Shown: piece after piece, positions 34,087 to 42,146 of the stretch
Numbering within the stretch: the first letter of the stretch is position 1
Layout: every line of letters begins with the position of its first letter
Assembly (NCBI RefSeq): GCF_020880975.1
Contig: NZ_JAJIWP010000001.1
Location: 496,001 to 560,000, forward strand
From: Mucilaginibacter sp. UR6-1
GTDB lineage: Bacteria > Bacteroidota > Bacteroidia > Sphingobacteriales > Sphingobacteriaceae
Length of the DNA stretch: 64,000 nt
Direction of reading: 5' to 3'
Translations under genes and position numbers: made by a program
Notes under the pieces: generated by a model
The model's input: the letters and a program-made list of their open reading frames with translations, nothing else
Database searches by the model: none
What the model was told of the DNA's origin: nothing

Positions 34087-36633
34087 TCAATAGGTCAGGG
34101 TCAATCCGGCACCAAGCCCCATGTCGCTGTCATAATGAGATGATATCGAGAAGTATTTAGCCACGATATACCGAAGACCTGCTGCATACTCCTTATCGGT
34201 ATTGACCATCACGGTAAACCGCAAACGCCGGGTAAGCGGCATATCCTCGCGGCCCAGCTGGAAACGCAGCTTACCATTACCATCGATACGCGCATCAGCA
34301 ATAAACAGCATTGGCAGTGTATAGGCAATACCGGCAACGACGGTTTTCCGGTCCTCTTTATTACTGACCTGCCCGAACATGTTTTTAGCATCACTGCCAA
34401 AGATATTTTTCTCATCCGGGTTGAACTTCTTGTAGTGATAGTCAAAGCCGATATAGGGATAGAGCCACTGGTTCCGCCCGATATACCGGCCGATCATGGT
34501 TTCGCTTTCATAACCCATTTTCGCGTCCGTACCCAAATGCCACAGGGTGCTGGCTTTCCAGCGCGTGCTGCCCAGCATAATCAGCCCGTCGCTCCCGTTG
34601 CTTTCCAGGCCGATCTTGCCCATCAGGTGGGGCATCCGGTCATCGCGGTACAATTGACGCTGTGCCAGTTCAGGGTCCGGCACGTCAGGGTTCGGCGGGG
34701 AGTTTTCATAAGAAAATACCCTGCCCATCCCGCTCATCATGTGGTATAAGATATGGCAGTGAAAGAACCAGTCACCGCCCGGCTCGGTCGCCGCAAACTC
34801 GATGGTATCCCTTTCCATCGGCATGATGTCGATCACATTCTTCATCGGGGCGTTGTCGCCTTGTCCGTTGAGCACGCGGAAGTCGTGGCCATGCAGGTGC
34901 ATCGGATGCCGCATCATGCTGTTATTGTACAGGATGATGCGCAGGTTTTCACCCTTTTTGATCAGGATCTTATCCGATTCGGAAACGGTTTTATTGTCCA
35001 GCGTCCAGACATAGCGGTTCATGTTCCCGGTCAGGTCAAATTTCAGTTCCCTGATCGGACCTTTGGGCAGGGTAGTCCGGTTCGGGTCACGGAGCATCGT
35101 GTAATTAAGGGTAACGATATCACTGCCACCGGGGGGCATGCTCATTCCGGCCATACCAGGATTGCCCGAACCCTGCATCCCCGGCATACTATTTTTTTTA
35201 TCGCCTGCTTTTGGCTTTTCCTCACCGGTGATCTCCGGATACATCACCGTGTTCATGTCCATGACCTGGTTTTGCATGTTCATGCCCTCCATTTGAACCA
35301 GGTTGCCGTTCATGTCCATCATGTCGTTCATCATCTTCATGCCTGCGAAATATTTTAGTTTAGGCATTTTACCGGCCGGTACCGCAGGGCCGCTCCCCAG
35401 CCACAGGGATGCCGACCGGGTACGGTCTTCCGGTGTTACCAGGAATTCGTAGCGCTTGTTCTCCGGAATGGTCACTACCACATCGTAAGTTTCTGAAACG
35501 GCGATGATGAGGCGGTCGACCTCTACGGGTTCTACATCATTGCCGTCAGTGGCCACAACCGTCATTTTACCACCGGCATACTTCAGCCAGAAATAGGAAG
35601 ATGCACCGCCGTTGGCGATCCTTAAACGCACTTTATCCCCGGCTTTGAACTGCGGCTGCTCAGCCTGGTTTTGGCCATTGATCAAAAAACTGTCATAGTA
35701 AACATCACTCACGTCCATGGCGTTCATGCGTTTCCATTCATTGACCACTTTCGTTTTAAAGTGCCCTGACCGGATAGCCTCCAGGTAACTTTGCGTCGAC
35801 CCTTTCCTGAGGGCAAACCAGTCCGAGGCCGCATGAAGGCTGCGTTGTACCTCTTCCGGTTTCATATTTGTCCAGTCACTCAAAACCACGGGCAAGGTAG
35901 GTATGTCCCATTCCTGCCTTTTGTTGATAATAAATGACCCGTACATACCGATCTGCTCCTGCAGTCCTGAATGGCTGTGGTACCAATGCGTGCCGTGCTG
36001 CCTGATCGGGAACTTATACAGATGGGTCGCGCCCGGCTTGATCGGCATTTGCGTCATATTGGGTACACCATCATAGCGGTTAGGCAGGAAAAGTCCATGC
36101 CAGTGCAGGGAGCTTTCTTCTTTCAGGTTGTTGTGCACATAGATCTCTGCGGTATCGCCTTCAGTAAAGGTTAAGGTCGGCATAGGGATGCTCCCGTTCA
36201 CCGCAATGGCGCGTTTGGGTTTTCCGCCAAAACTGACGACGGTATCCGCCAGGTAAAGGTCATAGCGGACGGTACGGGGCGGGGTATGGTTGGCCAGGGT
36301 TTTTACCGGCCCCAGTTTTGCCCTCGCATTTTGATAGGGATTATCCGCAGCGGGCTTGTCCGCCATCGTCATACCGCTCATATTGTCCGTTTTTGCTGCG
36401 GAATCTTTCGCCGGTATGCCGCTTCCCATTTTTGGGGAAATGCTTTTCGGTTTTTCGCTGACCAGTTTCATCCCGCACCGCGGACAGTTACCAGGCCCGG
36501 AGGCGTGAATATCCGGATGCATAGGGCACGTATAGGTAACAGGCGTTTGCTGTTGCGTCGCTGTCTTGTCGCCTTGGGCAAAAGCCGGCAGCCAGAGGCA
36601 GAGCATCAGGGCCATGATCATATGTTTTTTCAT
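34087..36633 (-). CDS. Multicopper oxidase with N-terminal metal-binding and C-terminal CopB-like domain
   Basis: 848-aa secreted protein. Signal peptide MKKHMIMALMLCLWLPAFAQ. A heavy-metal-binding motif follows at about 35-57 (TCPMHPDIH, then CPRCGMKLV). The CopA/PcoA-type laccase core has HWHG, HWYHSH, HPMHLHGH and HCHILYHM copper motifs and a Met-rich insert at about 440-510. The last 180 residues (WHLGTDAKMGYESETMIGRY, VVAGIAYTLPMLF, ending GLGAGLTLTY) look like PcoB/CopB outer-membrane barrel sequence, so this is a PcoA-PcoB-type fusion. Expected role: oxidation and sequestration of Cu(I) in the periplasm. Overlaps the haem-binding gene by 4 bp. Confidence 0.9.
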   Translation of the reverse strand: MKKHMIMALMLCLWLPAFAQGDKTATQQQTPVTYTCPMHPDIHASGPGNCPRCGMKLVSEKPKSISPKMGSGIPAKDSAAKTDNMSGMTMADKPAADNPYQNARAKLGPVKTLANHTPPRTVRYDLYLADTVVSFGGKPKRAIAVNGSIPMPTLTFTEGDTAEIYVHNNLKEESSLHWHGLFLPNRYDGVPNMTQMPIKPGATHLYKFPIRQHGTHWYHSHSGLQEQIGMYGSFIINKRQEWDIPTLPVVLSDWTNMKPEEVQRSLHAASDWFALRKGSTQSYLEAIRSGHFKTKVVNEWKRMNAMDVSDVYYDSFLINGQNQAEQPQFKAGDKVRLRIANGGASSYFWLKYAGGKMTVVATDGNDVEPVEVDRLIIAVSETYDVVVTIPENKRYEFLVTPEDRTRSASLWLGSGPAVPAGKMPKLKYFAGMKMMNDMMDMNGNLVQMEGMNMQNQVMDMNTVMYPEITGEEKPKAGDKKNSMPGMQGSGNPGMAGMSMPPGGSDIVTLNYTMLRDPNRTTLPKGPIRELKFDLTGNMNRYVWTLDNKTVSESDKILIKKGENLRIILYNNSMMRHPMHLHGHDFRVLNGQGDNAPMKNVIDIMPMERDTIEFAATEPGGDWFFHCHILYHMMSGMGRVFSYENSPPNPDVPDPELAQRQLYRDDRMPHLMGKIGLESNGSDGLIMLGSTRWKASTLWHLGTDAKMGYESETMIGRYIGRNQWLYPYIGFDYHYKKFNPDEKNIFGSDAKNMFGQVSNKEDRKTVVAGIAYTLPMLFIADARIDGNGKLRFQLGREDMPLTRRLRFTVMVNTDKEYAAGLRYIVAKYFSISSHYDSDMGLGAGLTLTY

Positions 36634-37103
36634 TTTTGTTGTTTTAATAAAAGGCGTTCCGCCGATCGTTTGACCCAGTTTTGCAACAGGGCTTTTTCCT
36701 TTACTGAAAGGATGGCGTTCCGGTGTATCAGCGTATAAGATGCTAAAGGCATCGTGCCTTCATCCAGGCTTTCCGCGATCGCCCTTAGTTTACTGTTTTG
36801 CTTCCTGGCGCTGTAAGTCGCGAAATCGTTGAAATTCAAGTTTTTTTTACCTTCCGCTACATGCCTGTCCAGCATCATCCGCACCGGCTGGATCATGGCA
36901 TATGCGGGATAACGGGTATTATTGCTGTGGCAATCATAGCAGGCGGTCTTTAAGACCACCTGCACATTACCCGGTACATCCAGCACCCCATTGATATCAT
37001 TTGCCGGTACTATCCTGCCTTCGTTGTGTGCGCGGGGCAGGAATTGGATCACGACAAGAATGACAGCCGCCATGGACAATATCATTTTAACTGCGCTGTT
37101 CAT
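36630..37103 (-). CDS. Haem-binding domain protein (single CxxCH)
   Basis: 157-aa membrane-anchored protein, ATG 37103. N-terminal anchor MILSMAAVILVVIQFLP, then the haem-attachment motif C-Y-D-C-H (about residues 55-59) in the typical TACYDCHSNNTRYP context of the haem-binding PF14376 group, and a helical C-terminus with W near the end (LLQNWVKRSAERL). It sits in a row of 4-bp ATGA overlaps with the DUF3347 gene upstream and the oxidase downstream. Possible electron carrier for the oxidase. Confidence 0.85.
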   Translation of the reverse strand: MNSAVKMILSMAAVILVVIQFLPRAHNEGRIVPANDINGVLDVPGNVQVVLKTACYDCHSNNTRYPAYAMIQPVRMMLDRHVAEGKKNLNFNDFATYSARKQNSKLRAIAESLDEGTMPLASYTLIHRNAILSVKEKALLQNWVKRSAERLLLKQQK

Positions 37104-37699
37104 GGGATATATTTCAGTTCCTCTTTCACAGCGCCGCAGGTTGGCATCGCAGATCCCAGGTAGGGGTTTTTGATCGCTTTGGTTTCGCTCAACCAAAGCG
37201 CGCCTTTCTGATCGTTGTACATCGGGCAACGGTCGATATACAGGTTCCGCGTTGTGCCGAAAGCTTTGACCAGATCGATCATGTCCTTGCTCAGCATATC
37301 AAAATGCTCGCGCTGATGCGGTAGCTTCCCGGCGCTTTTACCGATGTGTTCAGCCATTTCCTCAGCATCACCGGCGATATCGTCGAAGTACCTTTTTTGG
37401 CTAGCTGATAAAGGTGACCGGTCAAATTTGGCGAATCCCTCCGCCAGTATGGTCCCGGCGGCCGCGGCTTCATTACTGTTGTCCGCTGCCAGCCCATCCT
37501 TTATTTTCAGGTAGTTAACGAGCAGTCCGCTGAGGGGTGTGGGTACTTTCCCATCAACACCGGGTTTGGCAGCTGTATGCTTTACATGGCTTGCCTTGTG
37601 GGCTGAGTCTTTTGCTGCGTTTGACTTTTTAGGGTGCTTACAGGCACCAAGGAAAAGTGAAGCTACTGCTAAAGCAGTAACATATACTAAGGTTTTCAT
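37100..37699 (-). CDS. DUF3347 lipoprotein of the copper cluster
   Basis: 199-aa lipoprotein, ATG 37699. Signal with lipobox LFLGAC (C20) followed by a Lys/His-rich spacer. The DUF3347 domain (about 50-195) shows LLVNYLKIKDGLAADNSNEA, the HQREHFDMLSKDM helix and the metal-type ending C-P-M-Y...W-L...NPYLGSAMPTCG. The Cys/Met/His set suggests copper binding, similar to CusB/CusF-linked domains. Overlaps the haem-binding gene by 4 bp. Confidence 0.88.
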   Translation of the reverse strand: MKTLVYVTALAVASLFLGACKHPKKSNAAKDSAHKASHVKHTAAKPGVDGKVPTPLSGLLVNYLKIKDGLAADNSNEAAAAGTILAEGFAKFDRSPLSASQKRYFDDIAGDAEEMAEHIGKSAGKLPHQREHFDMLSKDMIDLVKAFGTTRNLYIDRCPMYNDQKGALWLSETKAIKNPYLGSAMPTCGAVKEELKYIP

Positions 37700-37777
37700 G
37701 ATAATGGATTGATAATGATATCCATCATGAGCGGGATGACCGCTCAAGATGGATGACTTCTGTTAAAAACTTATGCG

Positions 37778-38278
37778 TTATTTTTTCAGGGTTTCAGCAA
37801 TCTTGCCGCAGGTCAGCATCTGATTTCCGAAATAGGGATTCCGGATCGCCGCGTCAGCGGAAAGCCAGTAAATCTTTTTCATCGGGCAGTAATCATAGTA
37901 AACCGTTTGCCCGGCCAGGTTAACCGCCTTGGCTAATTTGAAGAAATTGGCAGAAAAATTTGCGAAGTGTTCCCGTTGATGAGCGATGTCCTTGCTTTCT
38001 GATATATGCCTTGCGTCAAATGCTAATTTTTCGTGGATTGAATTAAAAGCATTTCTGTCAGCTTCAGATAGGGATTTTATATCCAGGTCATTGGCCGCTT
38101 TTAGAAAATTACCTGCTTTTAAGGCAGTGGCCGCCGCATCACCGTTGACCAGCGCATCTTTGATGCTATAATAAAAAGGTAACAGGGAGGCGGGTGTGGA
38201 AGATTTGGTTTCCTGTGCAAATAGAAGTTGCGTAAACATAGTTGCGATGAGCGCAACCAATAGAAATATCTTTTTCAT
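37778..38278 (-). CDS. DUF3347 secreted protein, paralogue
   Basis: 166-aa protein with signal peptide MKKIFLLVALIATMFTQLLFAQ. Same DUF3347 pattern as its neighbour: YYSIKDALVNGDAAAT, AHQREHFANFS, Y-D-Y-C-P-M-K, W-L, NPYFGNQMLTCG. It has no lipobox and no His-rich spacer, so it is probably a soluble periplasmic partner of the lipoprotein version. A tandem duplication followed by divergence is likely. 78 bp separate it from the next gene. Confidence 0.88.
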   Translation of the reverse strand: MKKIFLLVALIATMFTQLLFAQETKSSTPASLLPFYYSIKDALVNGDAAATALKAGNFLKAANDLDIKSLSEADRNAFNSIHEKLAFDARHISESKDIAHQREHFANFSANFFKLAKAVNLAGQTVYYDYCPMKKIYWLSADAAIRNPYFGNQMLTCGKIAETLKK

Positions 38279-38352
38279 GATTTGAATGAATTAATGTGAC
38301 GGAAAAAATTAAACATGGCAAGCCCATGTAGTTCTAATTACCTGTCAATTCA

Positions 38353-38814
38353 TCAAATCTGAAAACTCTGTATAGTAATGCGGATGGGGTGATTGGGGGG
38401 CCTTCGCCGTTTATTCAGCGCTACTGACCATCGTTGCCGTACATCCCAAACTGGGTTTAAAAAGAACAGATAAAATGCGGCGACGAAAAATAAAGGAGAA
38501 AGTAAGTCAAAGTGATGAGACAGCGGAGGAACCTTGGCTAAGGTGTTGAAACTGTTGACTAGTCCCTGGCAGCAGGAATCATCCTTAGCGGTGATGCCTG
38601 GTTGGCCGGGATGATGCTGCGCGCTGAGAGGGTGGACCCTCTTTTGCCCGTCGTGATGATGTACAGCAGCTTCAGCGACATTATGGTGATGGCCGGCTTC
38701 ATGATGGCTGGCAGTTTCTTCCTGTCCGTGACCGGACATCAATAAAGCGCAGGCAAATCCGGTAGCCGAATTCAGCAGGAATATAAACAATAATAAAAGC
38801 GCTTTATTTCTCAT
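38353..38814 (-). CDS. Histidine-rich membrane protein, first gene of the copper cluster
   Basis: 153-aa protein, ATG 38814 (MRNKALLLLFIFLLNSATGF). N-terminal helix, then a His-rich region (about 30-75) with clusters SHHEAGHHHNV and AAVHHHDGQK, a CC pair in DDSCCQGL, and a hydrophobic C-terminal helix (LLSPLFFVAAFYLFFLNPV). Small proteins of this kind open copper clusters in related bacteria and probably bind copper at the membrane. It leads the minus-strand operon; the promoter should lie in 38815-38900. Confidence 0.65.
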   Translation of the reverse strand: MRNKALLLLFIFLLNSATGFACALLMSGHGQEETASHHEAGHHHNVAEAAVHHHDGQKRVHPLSAQHHPGQPGITAKDDSCCQGLVNSFNTLAKVPPLSHHFDLLSPLFFVAAFYLFFLNPVWDVRQRWSVALNKRRRPPNHPIRITIQSFQI

Positions 38815-38826
38815 CCTCAGGTACAA

Positions 38827-39348
38827 ATCTAATCATTAAACAGATAAGTTGTTTACTGTCAGGTGATACTCTGCTTAACTTTTTTACCTTTTGGGGTGAA
38901 ATTTTTGTCCCTTACCTGATTTTATGATGTTTCCCCTTTGTTTTCTGATCCCATAGTTTTGCTGAAAATCTATTTCGATCTGCGTGGTTCAGGCATGCCG
39001 TTTACCGGGAGGATGAATAAAAACGTTGATTCGCGCTCAATTTGAGGGTTTATCGGGCGCCTCGACTTTATTTTCCGGGTAGTTCAGCAGGATTTGGGTT
39101 TCTGACACTTCTCCGGTTTTTAAAGGCCTCACTGTTGAATAGATGGTATACAAGTGGATACCGGTAACCACTTGTATACCATAGGATTTCGGGCATCAGC
39201 AATCAGCTAAATCAGCCAAACCAGGTTACTGCCATTCATTCTGAAAACGTGGTAACAAGAGGGGAGGTCAGAAATCGGGTTGAAGTTACGTACTGGCTAT
39301 ACCTGATCTGCCCGGATTAATCAATCAACATCAATAGGAGCAATACTT
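38827..39348. other. Gap upstream of copper cluster with a palindrome
   Basis: No gene recognised. It holds the presumed promoter of the copper operon near 38827-38950 and the long palindrome at 39143-39182. Confidence 0.4.
39143..39182. repeat. Long inverted repeat
   Basis: Perfect 15-bp arms ATGGTATACAAGTGG (39143-39157) and CCACTTGTATACCAT (39168-39182) around a 10-nt ATACCGGTAA loop that is itself partly symmetric. No T run follows. It lies between the copper cluster and the decayed SDR gene. Confidence 0.7.
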
Positions 39349-39953
39349 TAAATATAACAGTCTTACTGACAGGCGGAAGCCGCTGTTCGGGCAGAAATTC
39401 CGCAATTCGACTGGCCAAAAGCGGGTTTGATGGGATCATCACCTATCAAACCAATAGGGCGGATGTCGGTAGGGTCGTAACCGAAATCGAATCCTCAGGC
39501 AGTAAACCTGCAGGCCTGCAACAGGATCTTCAAAAATCAGTTCCTTCGATGCACTGTGGCCGCCCTGGAAGAAAAACCGGAAAAGGATTTTGGAAGAACA
39601 TCAATCGATGCGCTGATCAATAATGCCGGAGCAGGCTGTTATGCCGCCATCGCTGAAACTGCTCAAGAGGCTTTCCATGCGATCAACCATTCATTTAAAA
39701 GCGCCCGTCTCCCTTACCCAAAAACATTTGCCGCTGATGGACGAGGGCGGACGTATTATCAATACATCCTCCGGTTTGGCCTGTTTCAGCTTACCTGATC
39801 ATGGCGCCGGTGCTGTATGGAAGCGGGATGGATGCGTTGACCCGTTACCAAGTGTTGAATGGATAGACTATCAATTTAACCCCGGAGGATCAAGTGGCCG
39901 CTGATGATGATAAGGTGGTAGTTACGGAACTGATGCTGCGCGTTTTGGCCTGA
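39349..39953 (+). pseudogene. Decayed SDR oxidoreductase
   Basis: SDR gene broken into at least four frame segments. Readable pieces in order: LNITVLLTGGSRCSGRNSAI (cofactor loop with a changed GIG), GFDGIITYQTNRADV, FGRTSIDALINNAGAG, LKAPVSLTQKHLPLMDEGG, RIINTSSGLACFSLP (catalytic serine region), GMDALTRYQVL and a tail to TGA 39951-39953. The Tyr-x-x-x-Lys motif is destroyed and a stretch near the C-terminus is missing. No start codon is visible upstream of 39360. Confidence 0.8.
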
Positions 39954-40183
39954 TGAAATCGATCTTTCGTTGAAATAATTTGTCCCATCAGGCATAGTAA
40001 GCTGAGTGGCGTTGCAACAGGGCAATTATTGACCCCTGGCATCAGATTCTGCCGGTCTTGCTTAGGTCCGGCAAGGGGAATTTGCCGGTTTCCTGAATCC
40101 ACCAGGGGCGTCAGATTTGATTTTTACCGGATGGCGCAGTAAAACGGCAGATTCGTAATCATCCACCGGGCGGCGACGTTAAA
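39954..40183. other. Short gene-free gap
   Basis: Between the SDR remnant and the kinase stop. No motif or hairpin stands out. Confidence 0.3.
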
Positions 40184-41203
40184 TTATTCCTGGTCACCCA
40201 CTGCGGATAGACGGACATAAAATATTGTTCCTTCCAGCTCCCGGCTTTCTAACCATATCTTTCCCTCGTGGCTTTCTATGATTTGCCGGGTGATGTACAT
40301 GCCAAGTCCCGTGGAGCTTTCGCCATCGGTTCCGGTTCGCCTGAAAGCTGTAAATTTGTGGTAAATGCCGGATTGCTTTTCCGCTGGGATGCCTATACCG
40401 TTGTCTTTGAATATCACGAGCAGATGACCATCATCTTTTTGCAACGTGACAGTGACCTCACCTCCGGATGGCGTAAATTTGATCGCATTGGAAAGCAGGT
40501 TGCTAAAAGCACGTTTGATCTTGATCTGGTCTGCCTGAATGTAACTGGCTTCAGGTGGCAAATATTCCTTGAGCTTTATCTTTTTCTGCTGGACAGCCGT
40601 TTTGAAAGAGGCTATGCATTCCCGGATCAGTTCATTTAAATTCAAACGCCTCGCTTTTAACAGGTTTTGACTTTCCGCAACTAACATATCATTAATGATC
40701 TCGGTCGCATAACGGCAGGATTCCTGAGCAATCGTAATGAGTTCACTGTTCTCTTCATTTTTCCCGGCATGTTCTAATAAATAGGTAACGCTTAGTACGT
40801 TTGATATCGGGTTTTTGAGATCATGGGCAATGCTTTGGATGAGGTTTTGCTGTTCCTCTATAAAGTTGCACAAGTGGTCGATGATGTCCTGCTTGTTGAT
40901 GACCCCTAAAAGCGTTTCTCCCTCATATACCATCAGGATATCCGAATGCGTGTCGCGCATAACAGATAGGGCATCGGATATCGTGTAATCAGGTGACAGT
41001 ACCGGCTTTTCGGTCAGGCAGTCTACGATAAGGTTGTGCTGCTTTTTAAACAGATCATACGCCGTAATCACCCCTAGTATTTCGGAACCATCAACTGTCA
41101 CCAGCGCACCTGCGTATCCCGAAACAATGGGCTTAACCTGTTTGACTCCCTGATAGGCATCCACCTTCGGATAGTTATTTTTGATCAGTGAGGAAATAGT
41201 CAT
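40184..41203 (-). CDS. Soluble CBS-domain histidine kinase
   Basis: 339-aa kinase without membrane segments. Two CBS motifs (about 1-60 and 62-115: ALVTVDGSEILGVITAYDLF and ILMVYEGETLLGVINKQDII) replace a periplasmic sensor and should bind an adenosine nucleotide. The HisKA phospho-site is H127 in IAHDLKNPISN. HATPase boxes: NLLSNAIKFTP (N), DNGIGIP (G1), STGLGMYITRQIIE (G2). Its start overlaps the 110-aa gene by 4 bp, and a single-domain response regulator lies upstream, so the three probably form one signalling operon. Confidence 0.9.
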   Translation of the reverse strand: MTISSLIKNNYPKVDAYQGVKQVKPIVSGYAGALVTVDGSEILGVITAYDLFKKQHNLIVDCLTEKPVLSPDYTISDALSVMRDTHSDILMVYEGETLLGVINKQDIIDHLCNFIEEQQNLIQSIAHDLKNPISNVLSVTYLLEHAGKNEENSELITIAQESCRYATEIINDMLVAESQNLLKARRLNLNELIRECIASFKTAVQQKKIKLKEYLPPEASYIQADQIKIKRAFSNLLSNAIKFTPSGGEVTVTLQKDDGHLLVIFKDNGIGIPAEKQSGIYHKFTAFRRTGTDGESSTGLGMYITRQIIESHEGKIWLESRELEGTIFYVRLSAVGDQE

Positions 41204-41532
41204 TCGTTTTCTAATTCTATGTTGGTTATGGAGATCTTGACGTTGAAATCAACTTTGATTAACTCGCCTTCCGAGATAAAAGGAAAAACATTAGTCCTTA
41301 GGATTCCTATCACCTTCTCGGCGGACACTTTATGTAAAATTGCCTTTTGCACAAAAACCGCCTCGATTAAGTCATCTTCTACGTCGATCAATGTAAATCC
41401 ATTGGGAATCAACAATTCAAAAGATTTACTCAGGCCGATCTTACCCTGGGGAGAGTTTTTGGCCAGGATCAGAATATCTTCAAACGGAGGTAATTTGATC
41501 TGCTCGAAATTAATGTTGATGGAATACTTCAC
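41200..41532 (-). CDS. Unknown protein between response regulator and kinase
   Basis: 110-aa protein, ATG 41532 (MKYSININFEQIKLPPFED), of no family I recognise. Predicted alternating strands and helices: FELLIPNGFTLIDVEDDLIE, AVFVQKAILHKVSAEKVIG, ELIKVDFNVKISITNIE. No Cys/His metal site and no HTH. It is translationally coupled (ATGA) to the kinase and so may be a kinase accessory or second-messenger-binding protein. Confidence 0.65.
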   Translation of the reverse strand: MKYSININFEQIKLPPFEDILILAKNSPQGKIGLSKSFELLIPNGFTLIDVEDDLIEAVFVQKAILHKVSAEKVIGILRTNVFPFISEGELIKVDFNVKISITNIELENE

Positions 41533-41597
41533 GATTTAGGCGTACACGTTATTTTTTTTAATAGAGTTCGTCGGATATGTGTCCGAAATCAGTCATC

Positions 41598-41981
41598 TTA
41601 CTTGTTGAGCATGGCATTGATAGCAAATTTCAATTCTTTGGTATCCCCGCCCTTGACTTTGAAAAGGTCGGCTCCGGAAAACAAAATTTCTGCAATGGTA
41701 CGCTGGTCGTCCATGGAGGAATGTCCGAGAATTTTAGTTTCAGGCCACGCTGCTTTCAGCTGCTTCGCAGTTTCAAACCCGTTCATCACGGGCATTTCGA
41801 TGTCCAGGATAATCAGATCCGGTACCATTTTGGCTTCTTTCATTCGTGTGATGCACTCCTGTCCGTCACCTGCCTCAAAAGCAAGTCTGTAATCACCACT
41901 TCGCAGTATCTTTCGCAAGATCCAACGGTAAACAATGTCGTCATCAACTATTGCGATCAGCGCATTTTTGGAATTTATCAT
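41598..41981 (-). CDS. Single-domain response regulator (CheY-like)
   Basis: 127-aa receiver domain with no output domain. Acidic pair in VDDD near residue 14, phospho-acceptor D60 (LIILDIEMP), switch Ser in LGHSSM, and the lysine in LFKVKGG near the end. Expected partner of the CBS histidine kinase encoded 0.4 kb downstream on the same strand; output would be by protein-protein contact. ATG 41981. Confidence 0.92.
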   Translation of the reverse strand: MINSKNALIAIVDDDIVYRWILRKILRSGDYRLAFEAGDGQECITRMKEAKMVPDLIILDIEMPVMNGFETAKQLKAAWPETKILGHSSMDDQRTIAEILFSGADLFKVKGGDTKELKFAINAMLNK

Positions 41982-42146
41982 GGCCTTGTTTTAAAGATTA
42001 TGAATATAAGCTCGTGCGTGTCCGGTTATGTTACCGGAACCGGAACCAAGGATGGAATAGCGGCATACATAACCACCTGAATGTCTGCTCCGGTGTCCCG
42101 CAATCCCGTCTGTTTAGTCGACACGAACATCCGTGTCGCCTTCAGG

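Noticed and set aside
34435-35358. Long + strand ORFs opposite the multicopper oxidase
   Set aside because: They are antisense shadows of a well-supported 848-aa gene, His-rich only because the sense strand is Met/His-rich; no family motif.
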